A DNA stretch of 64,000 nt from Ruminococcaceae bacterium UBA1425 (GCA_002329365.1 DCUB01000039.1:27659-91658), one strand, 5' to 3'; numbered from the stretch's first letter, positions 8,916 through 16,859 are shown. Notes: generated by a model not told the origin, from the letters alone. Translations and numbers: made by a program.

Positions 8916-9713
8916 TCATCTCCCTAAGCGGTCTTTATTTACCACCAAAACAATGCCGCCCTCATAATACGGCCCGATAAAGTCCACTGTCTTCTGACGT
9001 TCCTCGGTAATGGACATGCAGCCGCCCACCACGTCCACCTTGCCTGATGCCAAAGACGCCAGCAGCGCGTCAAAGTTCATGGGCACGAATTCAATTTTCA
9101 TATTTAACTCGTAAGCGATACGGCTGATAATGTCCAGATCAAAGCCGACGGGCTGACCGTCTCCGCCCACATAGCTCATGGGTACAGTGCTGGTATCGAA
9201 GCCGTATTTGATAGTACCTGCGCTGCCGTCAAAATCAGGCTTATAATCAAGGTTAGGCAAAGCCTTTTTCGTTTCATCGGCCGAAAACCAGAGACTGCCG
9301 ATTTCCGCCAAAGTGCCGTTCTCTTTCAATTTTTCAAGCACCCCGTTGGCCTGCTCCAAAAGCTGTGAGTTTTTTGATACAGCAAATCCATAGCGGTCGT
9401 CCGCAACCTTGTCGGGGAAGATGGACAAATCCCCCTGTTGTGCCACAAGCAGCTCCGCGACAGGTTTATCCAATGCCAGCGCATCCACCTTGCCGGCTTT
9501 CAGAGCCGCCACCTGGTCGGAAAGAGTATTGAAATTGCTGTGTTTGACGTTCGGAATTACCCGGTCTATAAACTGCCCGAACACGGCGCCGGTGAGAGAG
9601 CCGACCCTCTGTCCCTCAAAGTCGGAAAGAGTGGAGAAGGTCTTTTTACCGTCCCCGGAGCATCCGCTCAGCAGTAATACCAGTACAGCCATGCAACAAA
9701 TTACTTTTTTCAT
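8916..9713 (-). CDS. Substrate-binding lipoprotein of polar amino acid ABC system (first copy)
   Basis: A 265-residue SBP_bac_3-type lipoprotein (lipobox LLLSGCS). The order of elements is FEGQRVGSLTGAVFGQFIDR, ALKAGKVDALALDKPVAELL, NGTLAEIGSLWF, then TIKYGFDTSTVPMSYVGGDG, GFDLDIISRIAYELNMKIEF, LASGKVDVVGGCMSITEERQ and FIGPYYEGGIVLVV. In ordinary family members the last four blocks come first, so this is an apparent circular permutation. ATG at 9713 is chosen because AGGAGG lies 8 bases upstream; the frame extends 18 bases further without a better start. Encoded between the STAS gene and a second binding protein. Confidence 0.88.
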   Translation of the reverse strand: MKKVICCMAVLVLLLSGCSGDGKKTFSTLSDFEGQRVGSLTGAVFGQFIDRVIPNVKHSNFNTLSDQVAALKAGKVDALALDKPVAELLVAQQGDLSIFPDKVADDRYGFAVSKNSQLLEQANGVLEKLKENGTLAEIGSLWFSADETKKALPNLDYKPDFDGSAGTIKYGFDTSTVPMSYVGGDGQPVGFDLDIISRIAYELNMKIEFVPMNFDALLASLASGKVDVVGGCMSITEERQKTVDFIGPYYEGGIVLVVNKDRLGR

Positions 9714-9767
9714 ACTTAAAACCTCCTGCAAATATTAACCGTATTGTAAAAGAAAATGCTTTGGTTC

Positions 9768-10064
9768 TCACTTTATCATCAGAATCTTCGTAAAGTCTGT
9801 TATCCGGATAATTTCCATAATCGCTTCATTGGCGTTTGTGATGACCATGCTGCCCTGTTTGTTCATCTGCTTCTGACCGGCGAGAATGACCCTCAGTCCC
9901 GCGCTGGAAAGGTAGACTAAATCGGAGAAATCCAGAATAAGCTCTGTGATACCATCCAGACCCGCTTTGAGCTCGCTCTCAAGCATGGGGGCGGTAATGC
10001 TGTCAAGTCTGCCCTCAACAGACATCGTCAACTTGCTTCCATCCAGTGTCTTGTCGATTTTCAT
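9768..10064 (-). CDS. STAS-domain anti-anti-sigma factor-like protein
   Basis: A 98-residue protein of the SpoIIAA/RsbV type: VEGRLDSITAPMLESEL, then the core DFSDLVYLSSAGLRVIL, where the SS before AGL corresponds to the phosphorylated serine of anti-sigma antagonists, and a C-terminal helix. It is the first gene of the transporter operon, 54 bases before the first binding protein, with AAAGGAG before its ATG and a TATAAT (10085-10090, minus strand) lacking a good -35. In known systems such proteins bind RsbW-like kinases. The only RsbW-like domain visible here is the tail of the operon's ATPase, so the two are plausible partners. Confidence 0.88.
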   Translation of the reverse strand: MKIDKTLDGSKLTMSVEGRLDSITAPMLESELKAGLDGITELILDFSDLVYLSSAGLRVILAGQKQMNKQGSMVITNANEAIMEIIRITDFTKILMIK

Positions 10065-10156
10065 AGTGCATCTCCTTTAAAATAATTATACCTTAGAATA
10101 ATTCCGGGTTTTTTACATGATACTACGCCCTTCTTTTATTGAACCGGAAAATCAAA

Positions 10157-10846
10157 TTAGGTGTCGGGGTAGGGCTCGCTGCTCAGCGTGTAATGCCACC
10201 ACTCCTCAGTGTAGGCCGAAAACCCGGCCTTTTCCATCGCGTCCTTGAGCACGAGCCGATTATTTGCCTGTTCTTCCGTTATAAGCTCGCTCCCGTGGTG
10301 GGACGCGGGGCCAAAGAAGTCAAAGGGCGTACCCATATCAAGCTCCCTGCCGGTCATCATATCCAAAAGGGTCAGGTCTACCGTGCTGCCACGCGAATGC
10401 CCCGAACGCTCCATTACGTATCCGTCGGGAATGATGCGGTCCTTATCTATGTCGGGATAGAAGAATTCTTTTGTTAAAACGTCGTTAGTATCCGCTGCCC
10501 AGCGCCCAAAATGGTCGACCGCGCCTTGCGGACGGTAGGCATCGAACACCTTAATAGCGTATCCTTGCGCCCGTAAATCGTCGTTGGCCGATTTCAGCGC
10601 GTCCGCCGCATCCTTTGTCAGGATAGCGACGGGAGCGATATAATCGTCCACCCTTGCCCCGACGAAGTTGTAAGTGCTGTAATAGCGTATCTCCAGAATC
10701 ACGTCGGGGACCGTGTCGGTGACATAAACGAATCCGTCGGGCAGTGCGTTGACATTTTTCTCCCCGGCACATCCGGCCGCCAACAGTATCGCCGTCAACA
10801 TGAGCGCAATCAAAGCCACACTTTTCTTCTGCTTTATGTATGTCAT
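10157..10846 (-). CDS. D-Ala-D-Ala dipeptidase, VanX-type lipoprotein (peptidase M15D)
   Basis: A 229-residue protein with a lipoprotein signal (LLAAGC). It carries the VanX zinc signature: SGHSRGSTVDLTL supplies His and Asp ligands, and EEWWHYTL supplies the catalytic Glu and third ligand His. DMGTPFDFFGPASHHG is the usual central block, and VIKVFDAYRPQGA precedes it. The enzyme cuts D-Ala-D-Ala dipeptide. Here the lipobox implies action outside the membrane, so a role in wall turnover or scavenging is more likely than vancomycin resistance; no vanH or vanA homologue is adjacent. The start has AGGAGA about 10 bases upstream. Confidence 0.9.
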   Translation of the reverse strand: MTYIKQKKSVALIALMLTAILLAAGCAGEKNVNALPDGFVYVTDTVPDVILEIRYYSTYNFVGARVDDYIAPVAILTKDAADALKSANDDLRAQGYAIKVFDAYRPQGAVDHFGRWAADTNDVLTKEFFYPDIDKDRIIPDGYVMERSGHSRGSTVDLTLLDMMTGRELDMGTPFDFFGPASHHGSELITEEQANNRLVLKDAMEKAGFSAYTEEWWHYTLSSEPYPDT

Positions 10847-11019
10847 ATTCCCGTTTTCTCCTGTGATTTAATCGGAAAATTCTTTTGGGTTATCATGTTA
10901 CCATAGTGGTGTTTATGTCGCGGCAGCACTCATGCCGAAGGCCTTTTATAATCTTTCTGACCATTACAGCGGATAAGGCAGCCCTCAGTTTTTCATAAAA
11001 ATTTCCCCGTTGACACAAG

Positions 11020-11277
11020 CTATTCCCTTATGGTGAACAGAATGTTATCCACCGTCAGCCGTATGGGGTACAGCGTAGCTTCTCCCGGTGTGGGATCTGG
11101 CCAGCGGATGGCCTTTTCCTCCAACGTGATGTTCTTAAAGCGGCTTAAATCCTGCAAGCTGCTGTAGGGCATGGTTTCAATCAGGTTCTTCATATCAAAG
11201 AGAATTGTATTGCCGTGTTCAAATTCTACGAGTAGGGTATAATCGTCTCTCGGTGTTACCTTAAGCATTTTGCTCAT
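11020..11277 (-). CDS. DUF2442 family protein
   Basis: An 85-residue protein typical of the DUF2442 family: KVTPRDDYTLLVEFEHGNTI, then DLSRFKNITLEEKAIRWPD and a closing TVDNILFTI. Such proteins are small, soluble, often encoded near toxin-antitoxin pairs, and of unknown function. ATG at 11277 is preceded by GAGG at 6 bases; the frame runs 50 codons further upstream, but those codons read through the palindrome at 11372-11403 and are unlikely to be translated. No DUF4160 partner is seen on either side. Confidence 0.8.
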   Translation of the reverse strand: MSKMLKVTPRDDYTLLVEFEHGNTILFDMKNLIETMPYSSLQDLSRFKNITLEEKAIRWPDPTPGEATLYPIRLTVDNILFTIRE

Positions 11278-11371
11278 TGAACCTCGCATCCTTCCCTGTA
11301 ATAAGAATCTGACCGTTACCGCTGTCTTTGATAGCGGGGGGTGCCCCGAAACCTTGTTGTTAACAATAAGA

Positions 11372-11408
11372 ATTCCCTTATACTTTTTAAAGTATAAGGG
11401 AATCTTTT
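11372..11408. terminator. Perfect 15-bp hairpin terminator
   Basis: Attcccttatacttt (11372-11386) pairs perfectly with aaagtataagggaat (11389-11403) around a 2-base loop, followed by CTTTTT on the plus strand. It lies between the LuxR-type regulator and the DUF2442 gene, both on the minus strand. On that strand the tail is only moderately T-rich, so it may act as a partial terminator or mRNA end. Confidence 0.6.
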
Positions 11409-11450
11409 TCAGATTGGTATCGGCCAAACGGAGTATATTGGATTACAAAA

Positions 11451-13922
11451 TCAAAGAATTTTCAGCTTTCCGGCTTTTTTTATGGCTGCCGTCCTTCCGC
11501 TCACATCCAGCTTGCGGTAAATATTCGCCAGATGCGTCTTGACTGTGGCGCCGGACAAATACAGCCGTGCGGCGATTTCGTCCCGCGTGAGTCCTTCGGC
11601 GGTGAGTGTCAGCACCTCCAGCTCCCGTTCCGTGAGTGTTACGGTATTTTCCCGTGCGCTTTTCAGGCTTTCCATGTAATGCTCGCAAGCTTCGAGCAGT
11701 TCCGTGAGGTAGCCGTCACGGAAATTATTTTGCGAGATATGTCGCAGCATATCAATAATATTGGGCGCATACTCCGCAAAGGGCAAAATCAGGTGATCCT
11801 TCCGCCCCATACCGATTGCTTCCGCAAGCTGCGCGCAGCCCTTTTCCATCCCGTACAGGCGGTATTTGGCCGCGGCTGAAAGGATATGATTGTGCAGGAA
11901 ACCAAGCTGATTACGGAATATACCAAAGTATTGAGGGAAGGTTTCCGTCAATATCTCCAGGCGTATATAATCCTTTTCCAACAGCACGGCCTTTCCGTAG
12001 ACGATATCATTAAACGCGATGCCCTGATACATGAAATTAGCCGGGGAGCTATCGCCCGTCCGCAGCCACGCGGGAATACTGTCCGACCGGGCCATGCAGC
12101 CGAAGGCGTAACCTTCGATCAAATCCAGCGAGGTGTTGTAAAGGGCGTTATCTTCCCCGGATACCTCAGCCCGAAGCTGATGCAGATATTCCAGTGCCTC
12201 GCTTATCTTTCCCTGATAAAGGTAAAGCCGTACAAGTGTTAGTCCGGCGCAGAGGATGATACCGGTCTGTCCCATGGTCTGCGCCTTGTACATTGCTTTG
12301 AAAGCGTTTAACTCCGCCTCCTGCCAGTCTCCCGTTTCCAGCGCGTATTCGGCCAGCGTCACATAGTCGCAGCCCGTGCCACAGCCGCTTGAGAGCCTTG
12401 AAAATGCGGGAAATCCGGCGGCGATAAGCTCTGCCGTTTCCTTTAAGCTTCCCGATTCCCTGTAATAGCTGTACAGGAAATGGGGCGAGCCAAAGGTAAA
12501 TTCGGTGTCCCGCCTGACTAAGCAGGATACACCGCCGTCCAATAGCCGGAGCGCCTTGTCGGTGCAATGAAGCATCTGGCGCGCGTCATTGAACACGGCG
12601 AAAACGCGTGCTGCGCTGATTTCCGCAAGGACGCGGTTGCGGCGGGGATGAAGCTCACGGAGACCCTCGTAATGCGCCTCCAGCTCGTCAAGACGGGATA
12701 GGGCGTCCCGCGCGGCAGTGGGGTTGCCGCTAAGAAGCAGGAGCGTGACTATGTATTGCAGATAGGCAAACGGATAGCGAAAAAGCAGCCCGCGGGGGGC
12801 TGCGGCAAACATTTCCGAAGCGCCCTCAAATTTGGCGGAATCCTTGGTAATGGAGTCTTCCTCGTCCAAAAGGGAGAGGATCCGCTCTCGTTCTCCGGCG
12901 CGGCATAAATAGCCATAAGCCGGCCTAAGCGATTTTTTTCCAAGGAACCATTCGCCCACCCGCCGATAGAGTAAAGAAATCTCCGCGTGATCAGTCTGTC
13001 TTGCCCGAAGAAAAGCAAGCAGCACATAATGGATTCGGTAAACGCCCTTTGCTTCGTCGTAATAAACGAAGGCGTTTTCCTGCCGCAGTTTTTTCAGGAT
13101 TTCGCCGGTGCGGGGCTCCTCCGTCACATACCGTGCCTGTTCCTCCGTAAAGACATCCATAACCGAGAGACTAAGAAGAAATTTCCGAATCTTTTCGTCA
13201 TAGGCGTTGTAGAGAATCTTCTCCACAAGCTCGTCGATGGCGCTGCTTTGGCCTATGGGGATTCCCTGTTCCAGCGCCAGAAGGATCAAATAAGCCAGGG
13301 AAATCCAGCCGCCCGTGTATCTGTTGACTTTTTTCAGAGCGTCCTCGCTCTGGCGGAAATCCATCAGTTTACAGTAGGCACGTAGCTCCTCGTCGGTGAA
13401 ACGCAATGTTTGCTGGGATATGATATTACACAGCCCCTTGGCGGAAAGCTCCGCGAGACCTAAGAAGGATGTGTCTCGAGTGATAAGGACAATATGAAAA
13501 TCATCGGGCATCTCCGCGATAAACCGCCCGAAAAGCTCGGGGCGCAGGATGCCTTTCGCGTAGTGGATATCATCTATGACAAGAGTAGCGTCCGGCAGAT
13601 AATCAATATCGCTCACAAGGGAAAGGAACGCCCTGAGATGCAACGCGTCGGTGGGAACACCAAATCCTTTCAGCCGCTTGCCTGCCACTTCGTTGAAGCT
13701 GCCGGCGGTCACCGCCACCCTGTCCCAAAATGCCTCCCTCGTATCGCTGTCTGAATAAAAGGATGTCCATAGGACCCGAACGCCGCTCGCGTTGAGAAAT
13801 TCCCGCACCGCCGTGGTTTTGCCGTAGCCCATGGGCGCTTCCACGATGGTCAGCGGATATTCGAATATGCTCTCAAGCGCACGGTTGACGCGCTCTCTTT
13901 TGAGTGTCTTGCTCTTTTTCAT
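11451..13922 (-). CDS. MalT/LAL-type LuxR family ATP-dependent transcriptional regulator
   Basis: An 823-residue large LuxR regulator. The N-terminus is a STAND-type NTPase with Walker A APMGYGKTT and Walker B ATLVIDDIHY. The middle is helical and TPR-like. The last ~65 residues are a LuxR helix-turn-helix: LTERELEVLTLTAEGLTRDE, then LSGATVKTHLANIYRKL. Proteins of this kind bind an inducer, oligomerise with ATP and activate transcription. The start at 13922 (ATG) has GGAGG 9 bases upstream; a second ATG five codons earlier has no such site. It may control its neighbours (dipeptidase, transporter operon), but the sequence does not show which. Confidence 0.92.
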   Translation of the reverse strand: MKKSKTLKRERVNRALESIFEYPLTIVEAPMGYGKTTAVREFLNASGVRVLWTSFYSDSDTREAFWDRVAVTAGSFNEVAGKRLKGFGVPTDALHLRAFLSLVSDIDYLPDATLVIDDIHYAKGILRPELFGRFIAEMPDDFHIVLITRDTSFLGLAELSAKGLCNIISQQTLRFTDEELRAYCKLMDFRQSEDALKKVNRYTGGWISLAYLILLALEQGIPIGQSSAIDELVEKILYNAYDEKIRKFLLSLSVMDVFTEEQARYVTEEPRTGEILKKLRQENAFVYYDEAKGVYRIHYVLLAFLRARQTDHAEISLLYRRVGEWFLGKKSLRPAYGYLCRAGERERILSLLDEEDSITKDSAKFEGASEMFAAAPRGLLFRYPFAYLQYIVTLLLLSGNPTAARDALSRLDELEAHYEGLRELHPRRNRVLAEISAARVFAVFNDARQMLHCTDKALRLLDGGVSCLVRRDTEFTFGSPHFLYSYYRESGSLKETAELIAAGFPAFSRLSSGCGTGCDYVTLAEYALETGDWQEAELNAFKAMYKAQTMGQTGIILCAGLTLVRLYLYQGKISEALEYLHQLRAEVSGEDNALYNTSLDLIEGYAFGCMARSDSIPAWLRTGDSSPANFMYQGIAFNDIVYGKAVLLEKDYIRLEILTETFPQYFGIFRNQLGFLHNHILSAAAKYRLYGMEKGCAQLAEAIGMGRKDHLILPFAEYAPNIIDMLRHISQNNFRDGYLTELLEACEHYMESLKSARENTVTLTERELEVLTLTAEGLTRDEIAARLYLSGATVKTHLANIYRKLDVSGRTAAIKKAGKLKIL

Positions 13923-14044
13923 GGAATAAGCCTCCATATGAATATAAATAACTCGTCCATATCCTTAAACTCACAAATATTATCAAGGGAGCGGCGGAAG
14001 GCCTTGCAGATTTTTCTCAGCACGTCTGTCACCGCATTTTTCAC
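13919..14044 (-). CDS. Possible 41-residue leader ORF coupled to the LuxR-type gene
   Basis: A GTG-started frame (MKNAVTDVLRKICKAFRR ... FIFIWRLIP) ends in TGA overlapping the regulator's ATG (ATGA), and the regulator's GGAGG lies inside it. An in-frame TGA sits two codons before the GTG. No clear ribosome binding site precedes it and I recognise no family. It could be a leader peptide for translational coupling or chance. Confidence 0.25.
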   Translation of the reverse strand: MKNAVTDVLRKICKAFRRSLDNICEFKDMDELFIFIWRLIP

Positions 14045-14187
14045 CGCTGTTCAGCTTGCGTACCGTAAAAGAATAATCTGAGACTGTTCCATGAAATTAT
14101 TTTTTTCATATCCCGATCAGACAGGGGCTTCCAAAGTATATATTTCATGACTGCATTTCACCATATATACATATCATTTTCCAAATT

Positions 14188-14216
14188 AATATACCACCAA
14201 TATGCACGAATTTCAA
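14188..14216 (-). promoter_or_regulatory. Sigma-A-type promoter, minus strand
   Basis: On the minus strand TTGAAA (14216-14211) and TATATT (14193-14188) are separated by 17 bases. It would transcribe the LuxR-type regulator with a leader of roughly 260 bases that includes the small ORF at 13919-14044. Apart from these, I see nothing supportable in 14045-14340. Confidence 0.5.
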
Positions 14217-14343
14217 CGAATAATATATTCAATGATATGTTTTTGACGCTTTTCAGACAGTTCCATACAATAAGAATAGTCAGTGTATATAATCCCATAC
14301 TGCCGGGCTGAAGAAATAATATCGCATCTTGCTGAGGTTAGTC

Positions 14344-14464
14344 CTCGGTTTTTCATATAATTACCGGGATTATATGGGGTCAGTCACAAAAGGTCAATTG
14401 ATTTATCCGCGGCCTTTTTCGTTGCAGCGATACAGTCATCGTTATACAGTATAATTTCCGGCAT
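14344..14464 (-). pseudogene. N-terminal remnant of a DNA methyltransferase
   Basis: On the minus strand from ATG at 14464: MPEIILYNDDCIAATKKAAD, KSIDL, then, after a frame change near 14382 that creates a TGA, a PYNPGNYMKNR-like stretch. This mirrors the start of N4/N6 DNA methylases (NDDCxxxxKxxxDxSIDLIxTDPPYNxGNYMKNR), including most of the catalytic DPPY motif. GGCAGGAAG upstream could be the old ribosome binding site. The rest of the enzyme is absent, so the gene was cut after about 40 codons. The assignment is from family motifs and is moderately secure. Confidence 0.55.
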
Positions 14465-14604
14465 CGTGAAATTCTTCCTGCCTAAGTGCCATTTATGTTC
14501 ATTCCGCACTTATACCGCTTGCTGTCCACTCATCTGATTCGCGCGTTTAAGCTTCCAAAGCTTGCCCGCGCGGTGCGCCGGAACATACGGCTTTTTCTAT
14601 ACAA

Positions 14605-14649
14605 AAAATAAAAGAGTTGACCGGGCATTGAATCAATGCTCCGGTCAAC
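14605..14649 (-). terminator. Terminator downstream of tRNA genes
   Basis: On the minus strand gttgaccgg (14649-14641) pairs with ccggtcaac (14624-14616), with an inner stem in between, followed by tcttttatttttt. It lies immediately 3' of tRNA-Pro and should end the tRNA transcript. Confidence 0.8.
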
Positions 14650-14652
14650 CCG

Positions 14653-14730
14653 TGGTCGAGGTGGAGGGATTTGAACCCCCGGTCCCCTGCTCCCAAAGCA
14701 GGTGCGATAGCCAAACTTCGCTACACCTCG
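14653..14730 (-). tRNA. tRNA-Pro (anticodon TGG)
   Basis: A minus-strand cloverleaf: 7-bp acceptor CGAGGTG/CACCTCG, anticodon stem CTGCT..AGCAG with loop TTTGGGA (anticodon TGG, codon CCA), and T-arm GGTTCAAATCC. Discriminator A and an encoded CCA end lie at 14653-14656. Confidence 0.95.
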
Positions 14731-14822
14731 GATTATATCTGACGCCCGCGCCGAAAATGAAAACGCCAAAAGCGGATGATAATCGGAAAGATTTTATCCG
14801 AATCTTTTGACGCGGGCGGTTA

Positions 14823-14897
14823 TGGCACCCCCGACCGGAATCGAACCGATAACTGACCCTTAGGAGGGGCCCGTTATATCCATTTAACTACGGGGGC
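14823..14897 (-). tRNA. tRNA-Arg (anticodon CCT)
   Basis: A minus-strand cloverleaf: acceptor GCCCCCG/CGGGGGT, anticodon stem GGCCC/GGGTC with loop CTCCTAA (anticodon CCT, codon AGG), T-arm GGTTCGATTCC, discriminator G and an encoded CCA (14823-14825). It lies 92 bases upstream of tRNA-Pro on the same strand. Confidence 0.93.
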
Positions 14898-14913
14898 GAA
14901 TAATATTCTGTAA

Positions 14914-15038
14914 GGGGCTGTGTCAAAACTATTAATCGGAACGGTCAGGACAGTTTCCCGCATAACGCTTGTTCTTTCATCTAATGAAAGCGGTATGCGG
15001 GGATTTGTCCTGACTGTTCTTTGCTATGATACAGCCCC
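14914..15038. repeat. 125-bp imperfect palindrome with GGGGCTGTGTC ends (MITE- or terminator-like)
   Basis: The outer arms ggggctgtgtc and the reverse complement of gatacagcccc pair. Inside, gaacggtcaggaca pairs with tgtcctgactgttc, then cccgcataacgc with a matching gcggtatgcgggg, and ctttcat with atgaaag around a 3-base loop. The whole element can fold into one long hairpin. It begins 17 bases beyond tRNA-Arg and ends 12 bases short of the rplA stop codon, where a terminator for the ribosomal operon is expected. The element at 63724-63779 has the same ends. Confidence 0.8.
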
Positions 15039-15050
15039 CGAAAATTTTAA

Positions 15051-15746
15051 TCAGCCGGTGACCTTAATCGGGTTTATGCGTATGCCGGGGCCCATTGTTG
15101 TGGCGACAACGCATGAACGGATATACTGACCCTTTGCCGCCGCGGGCTTTGCCTTGACAATGGCGTCGAGCAGGGTGCTGAAGTTTTCGTTAAGCTTTTC
15201 CGTGCCGAACGAAACCTTGCCGATAGGGCAGTGGATGATGTTTGTCTTGTCAAGGCGGTATTCGATTTTACCTGCCTTTGCCTCAGTAACCGCTCTGGCG
15301 ACGTCGGGTGTAACCGTGCCGGCCTTGGGGCTGGGCATAAGACCGCGCGGACCGAGAACTTTACCTAAGCGTCCCACAAGTCCCATCATGTTGGGAGTGG
15401 CGATAGCGACGTCAAAATCCATGAAGCCCTCGCCCTGGATTCTCGCTACGAGTTCCTCGGCGCCGACTACATCGGCTCCGGCCGCCTCCGCCGCCTTTGC
15501 GTCGTCGCCCTTTGCGAAAACGGCTACTCTGACCGTTTTGCCCGTGCCGTTCGGCAGGACAACAGCTCCTCTGACCTGCTGGTCGGCGTGACGCGAGTCG
15601 ACGCCCAGGCGCACATGCACCTCCACAGTTTCGTCAAACTTTGCCGTTGCCGTCTTTATTGCCGTTTCGAGAGCCTCGTCGGGATCGTAGAGCTTTGCTC
15701 TGTCAACAAGCTTTGCGCTTTCGTTATATTTTTTTCCGTGTTTCAT
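15051..15746 (-). CDS. rplA: 50S ribosomal protein L1
   Basis: A 231-residue L1 of normal length: KYNESAKLVDRAKLYDPDEA at the start, GVDSRHADQQVRGAVVLPNG, then NMMGLVGRLGKVLGPRGLMP and a closing MGPGIRINP. L1 forms the ribosomal L1 stalk and often represses its own operon. It is the last gene of the operon here; rplJ, rplL and rpoB, usual next genes in Firmicutes, are not downstream. Confidence 0.98.
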   Translation of the reverse strand: MKHGKKYNESAKLVDRAKLYDPDEALETAIKTATAKFDETVEVHVRLGVDSRHADQQVRGAVVLPNGTGKTVRVAVFAKGDDAKAAEAAGADVVGAEELVARIQGEGFMDFDVAIATPNMMGLVGRLGKVLGPRGLMPSPKAGTVTPDVARAVTEAKAGKIEYRLDKTNIIHCPIGKVSFGTEKLNENFSTLLDAIVKAKPAAAKGQYIRSCVVATTMGPGIRINPIKVTG

Positions 15747-15804
15747 AGTTAAACTCCTCCATTGATGTGGTTAATCGGATTTTTCCTCCCACACACAGGC
15801 GTAA

Positions 15805-16230
15805 TCAGTCGACTACCGTGACGCCCATGCTGCGAGCCGTGCCTGCAATCATGCTCATTGCCGTTTCGACGGATGAAGCGTTGAGGTCAGGCATCTTCTG
15901 CTCTGCTATTTTTCTTACCTGTTCTTTGGTGATAGTAGCGACCTTTGTCTTGTTCGGTACGCCGGAGCCGCTTTCTATGCCGCATGCCTTCTTGATGAGG
16001 ACGGCCGCGGGCGGAGTTTTTGTTATAAACGAGAATGTGCGGTCCGCATATACGGTGATGACTACGGGTATGATTAACCCGATGTCGTTCTTTGTTCTTT
16101 CATTGAACTCCTTTGTGAAGCCCATGATATTTACGCCGTGCTGACCGAGCGCCGGGCCTACGGGCGGAGCGGGAGTGGCTTTGCCGGCGGGAATCTGAAG
16201 CTTTATAAGGCCTACAACCTTTTGTGCCAT
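15805..16230 (-). CDS. rplK: 50S ribosomal protein L11
   Basis: A 141-residue L11: GLIKLQIPAGKATPAPPVGP, ALGQHGVNIMGFTKEFN, and the C-terminal MIAGTARSMGVTV block. It binds the GTPase centre of 23S rRNA. It lies between nusG and rplA in the standard order, 58 bases before rplA. Confidence 0.98.
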   Translation of the reverse strand: MAQKVVGLIKLQIPAGKATPAPPVGPALGQHGVNIMGFTKEFNERTKNDIGLIIPVVITVYADRTFSFITKTPPAAVLIKKACGIESGSGVPNKTKVATITKEQVRKIAEQKMPDLNASSVETAMSMIAGTARSMGVTVVD

Positions 16231-16283
16231 TGTTTATACCTCCAATGTTACTCACTTTAATGTTAGTTTTTGTCGGCGCACCG

Positions 16284-16841
16284 TCAGTCCGATATAGGCT
16301 CGACCTGGTCAAGCTCAAGCTCGACCATTGTCTCTTTGCCGAACAGGGCAGACACGGTTACACGAACAAGGTTTTTGTCTACATCGATTTCCTCGACCTT
16401 TCCCGTGAACCCGTCGAATATCTCGTCGATGATATTAACCATGTCGCCGACTTTGTAGTTGACCTCGACGCTGCGCTTTTCAACGCCGAGCTTTAAAACC
16501 TCCTCGTCGGAGAGCGGAATAGCCTTGCTGTCGGGACCGACAAAGCCGGTGACGCCTCTTGTGTTCCGGATAACGAACCACGCGTCGTCGCTCATTGAGG
16601 GGTTGTCTTTTTCGTCGAACGTAACGGCAACCTTAACGAGGACGTAGCCGGGGAAAAGCTTGCGCTCAACCTCGCGCTTTTTGTCGCCCACAATTTCCGT
16701 TACCTTTTCCGTAGGGATTCTGACCTCTAAAATCTGGTCGCCCATACGGCGGTTTTCGACAATTTTTTCGATATTTGCGGCCACTTTGTTTTCGTAGCCG
16801 GAATATGTGTGGATTACATACCACCTGGAGTCAACAGACAT
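16284..16841 (-). CDS. nusG: Transcription termination/antitermination protein NusG
   Basis: 185 residues with the NGN domain (RWYVIHTYSGYENKVAANIE, KLFPGYVLVKV) and a C-terminal KOW domain (KVGDMVNIIDEIFDGFTGKV). It binds RNA polymerase and modulates pausing and termination. It follows secE by 18 bases, the conserved bacterial arrangement. Confidence 0.98.
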   Translation of the reverse strand: MSVDSRWYVIHTYSGYENKVAANIEKIVENRRMGDQILEVRIPTEKVTEIVGDKKREVERKLFPGYVLVKVAVTFDEKDNPSMSDDAWFVIRNTRGVTGFVGPDSKAIPLSDEEVLKLGVEKRSVEVNYKVGDMVNIIDEIFDGFTGKVEEIDVDKNLVRVTVSALFGKETMVELELDQVEPISD

Positions 16842-16859
16842 CGCTTTACCTCCAAGCTT

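Noticed and set aside
10157..10846. Vancomycin-resistance operon (vanX)
   Set aside because: No vanH, vanA or vanRS genes nearby and the protein is a lipoprotein, so a wall-turnover dipeptidase is more likely.
14530..14769. A 79-codon frame across the tRNA-Pro region
   Set aside because: It reads through a clear tRNA gene and a terminator.
15747..15804. L1 or L11 autoregulatory RNA element between rplK and rplA
   Set aside because: I could not find a convincing L1-binding fold in the short intergenic stretch.
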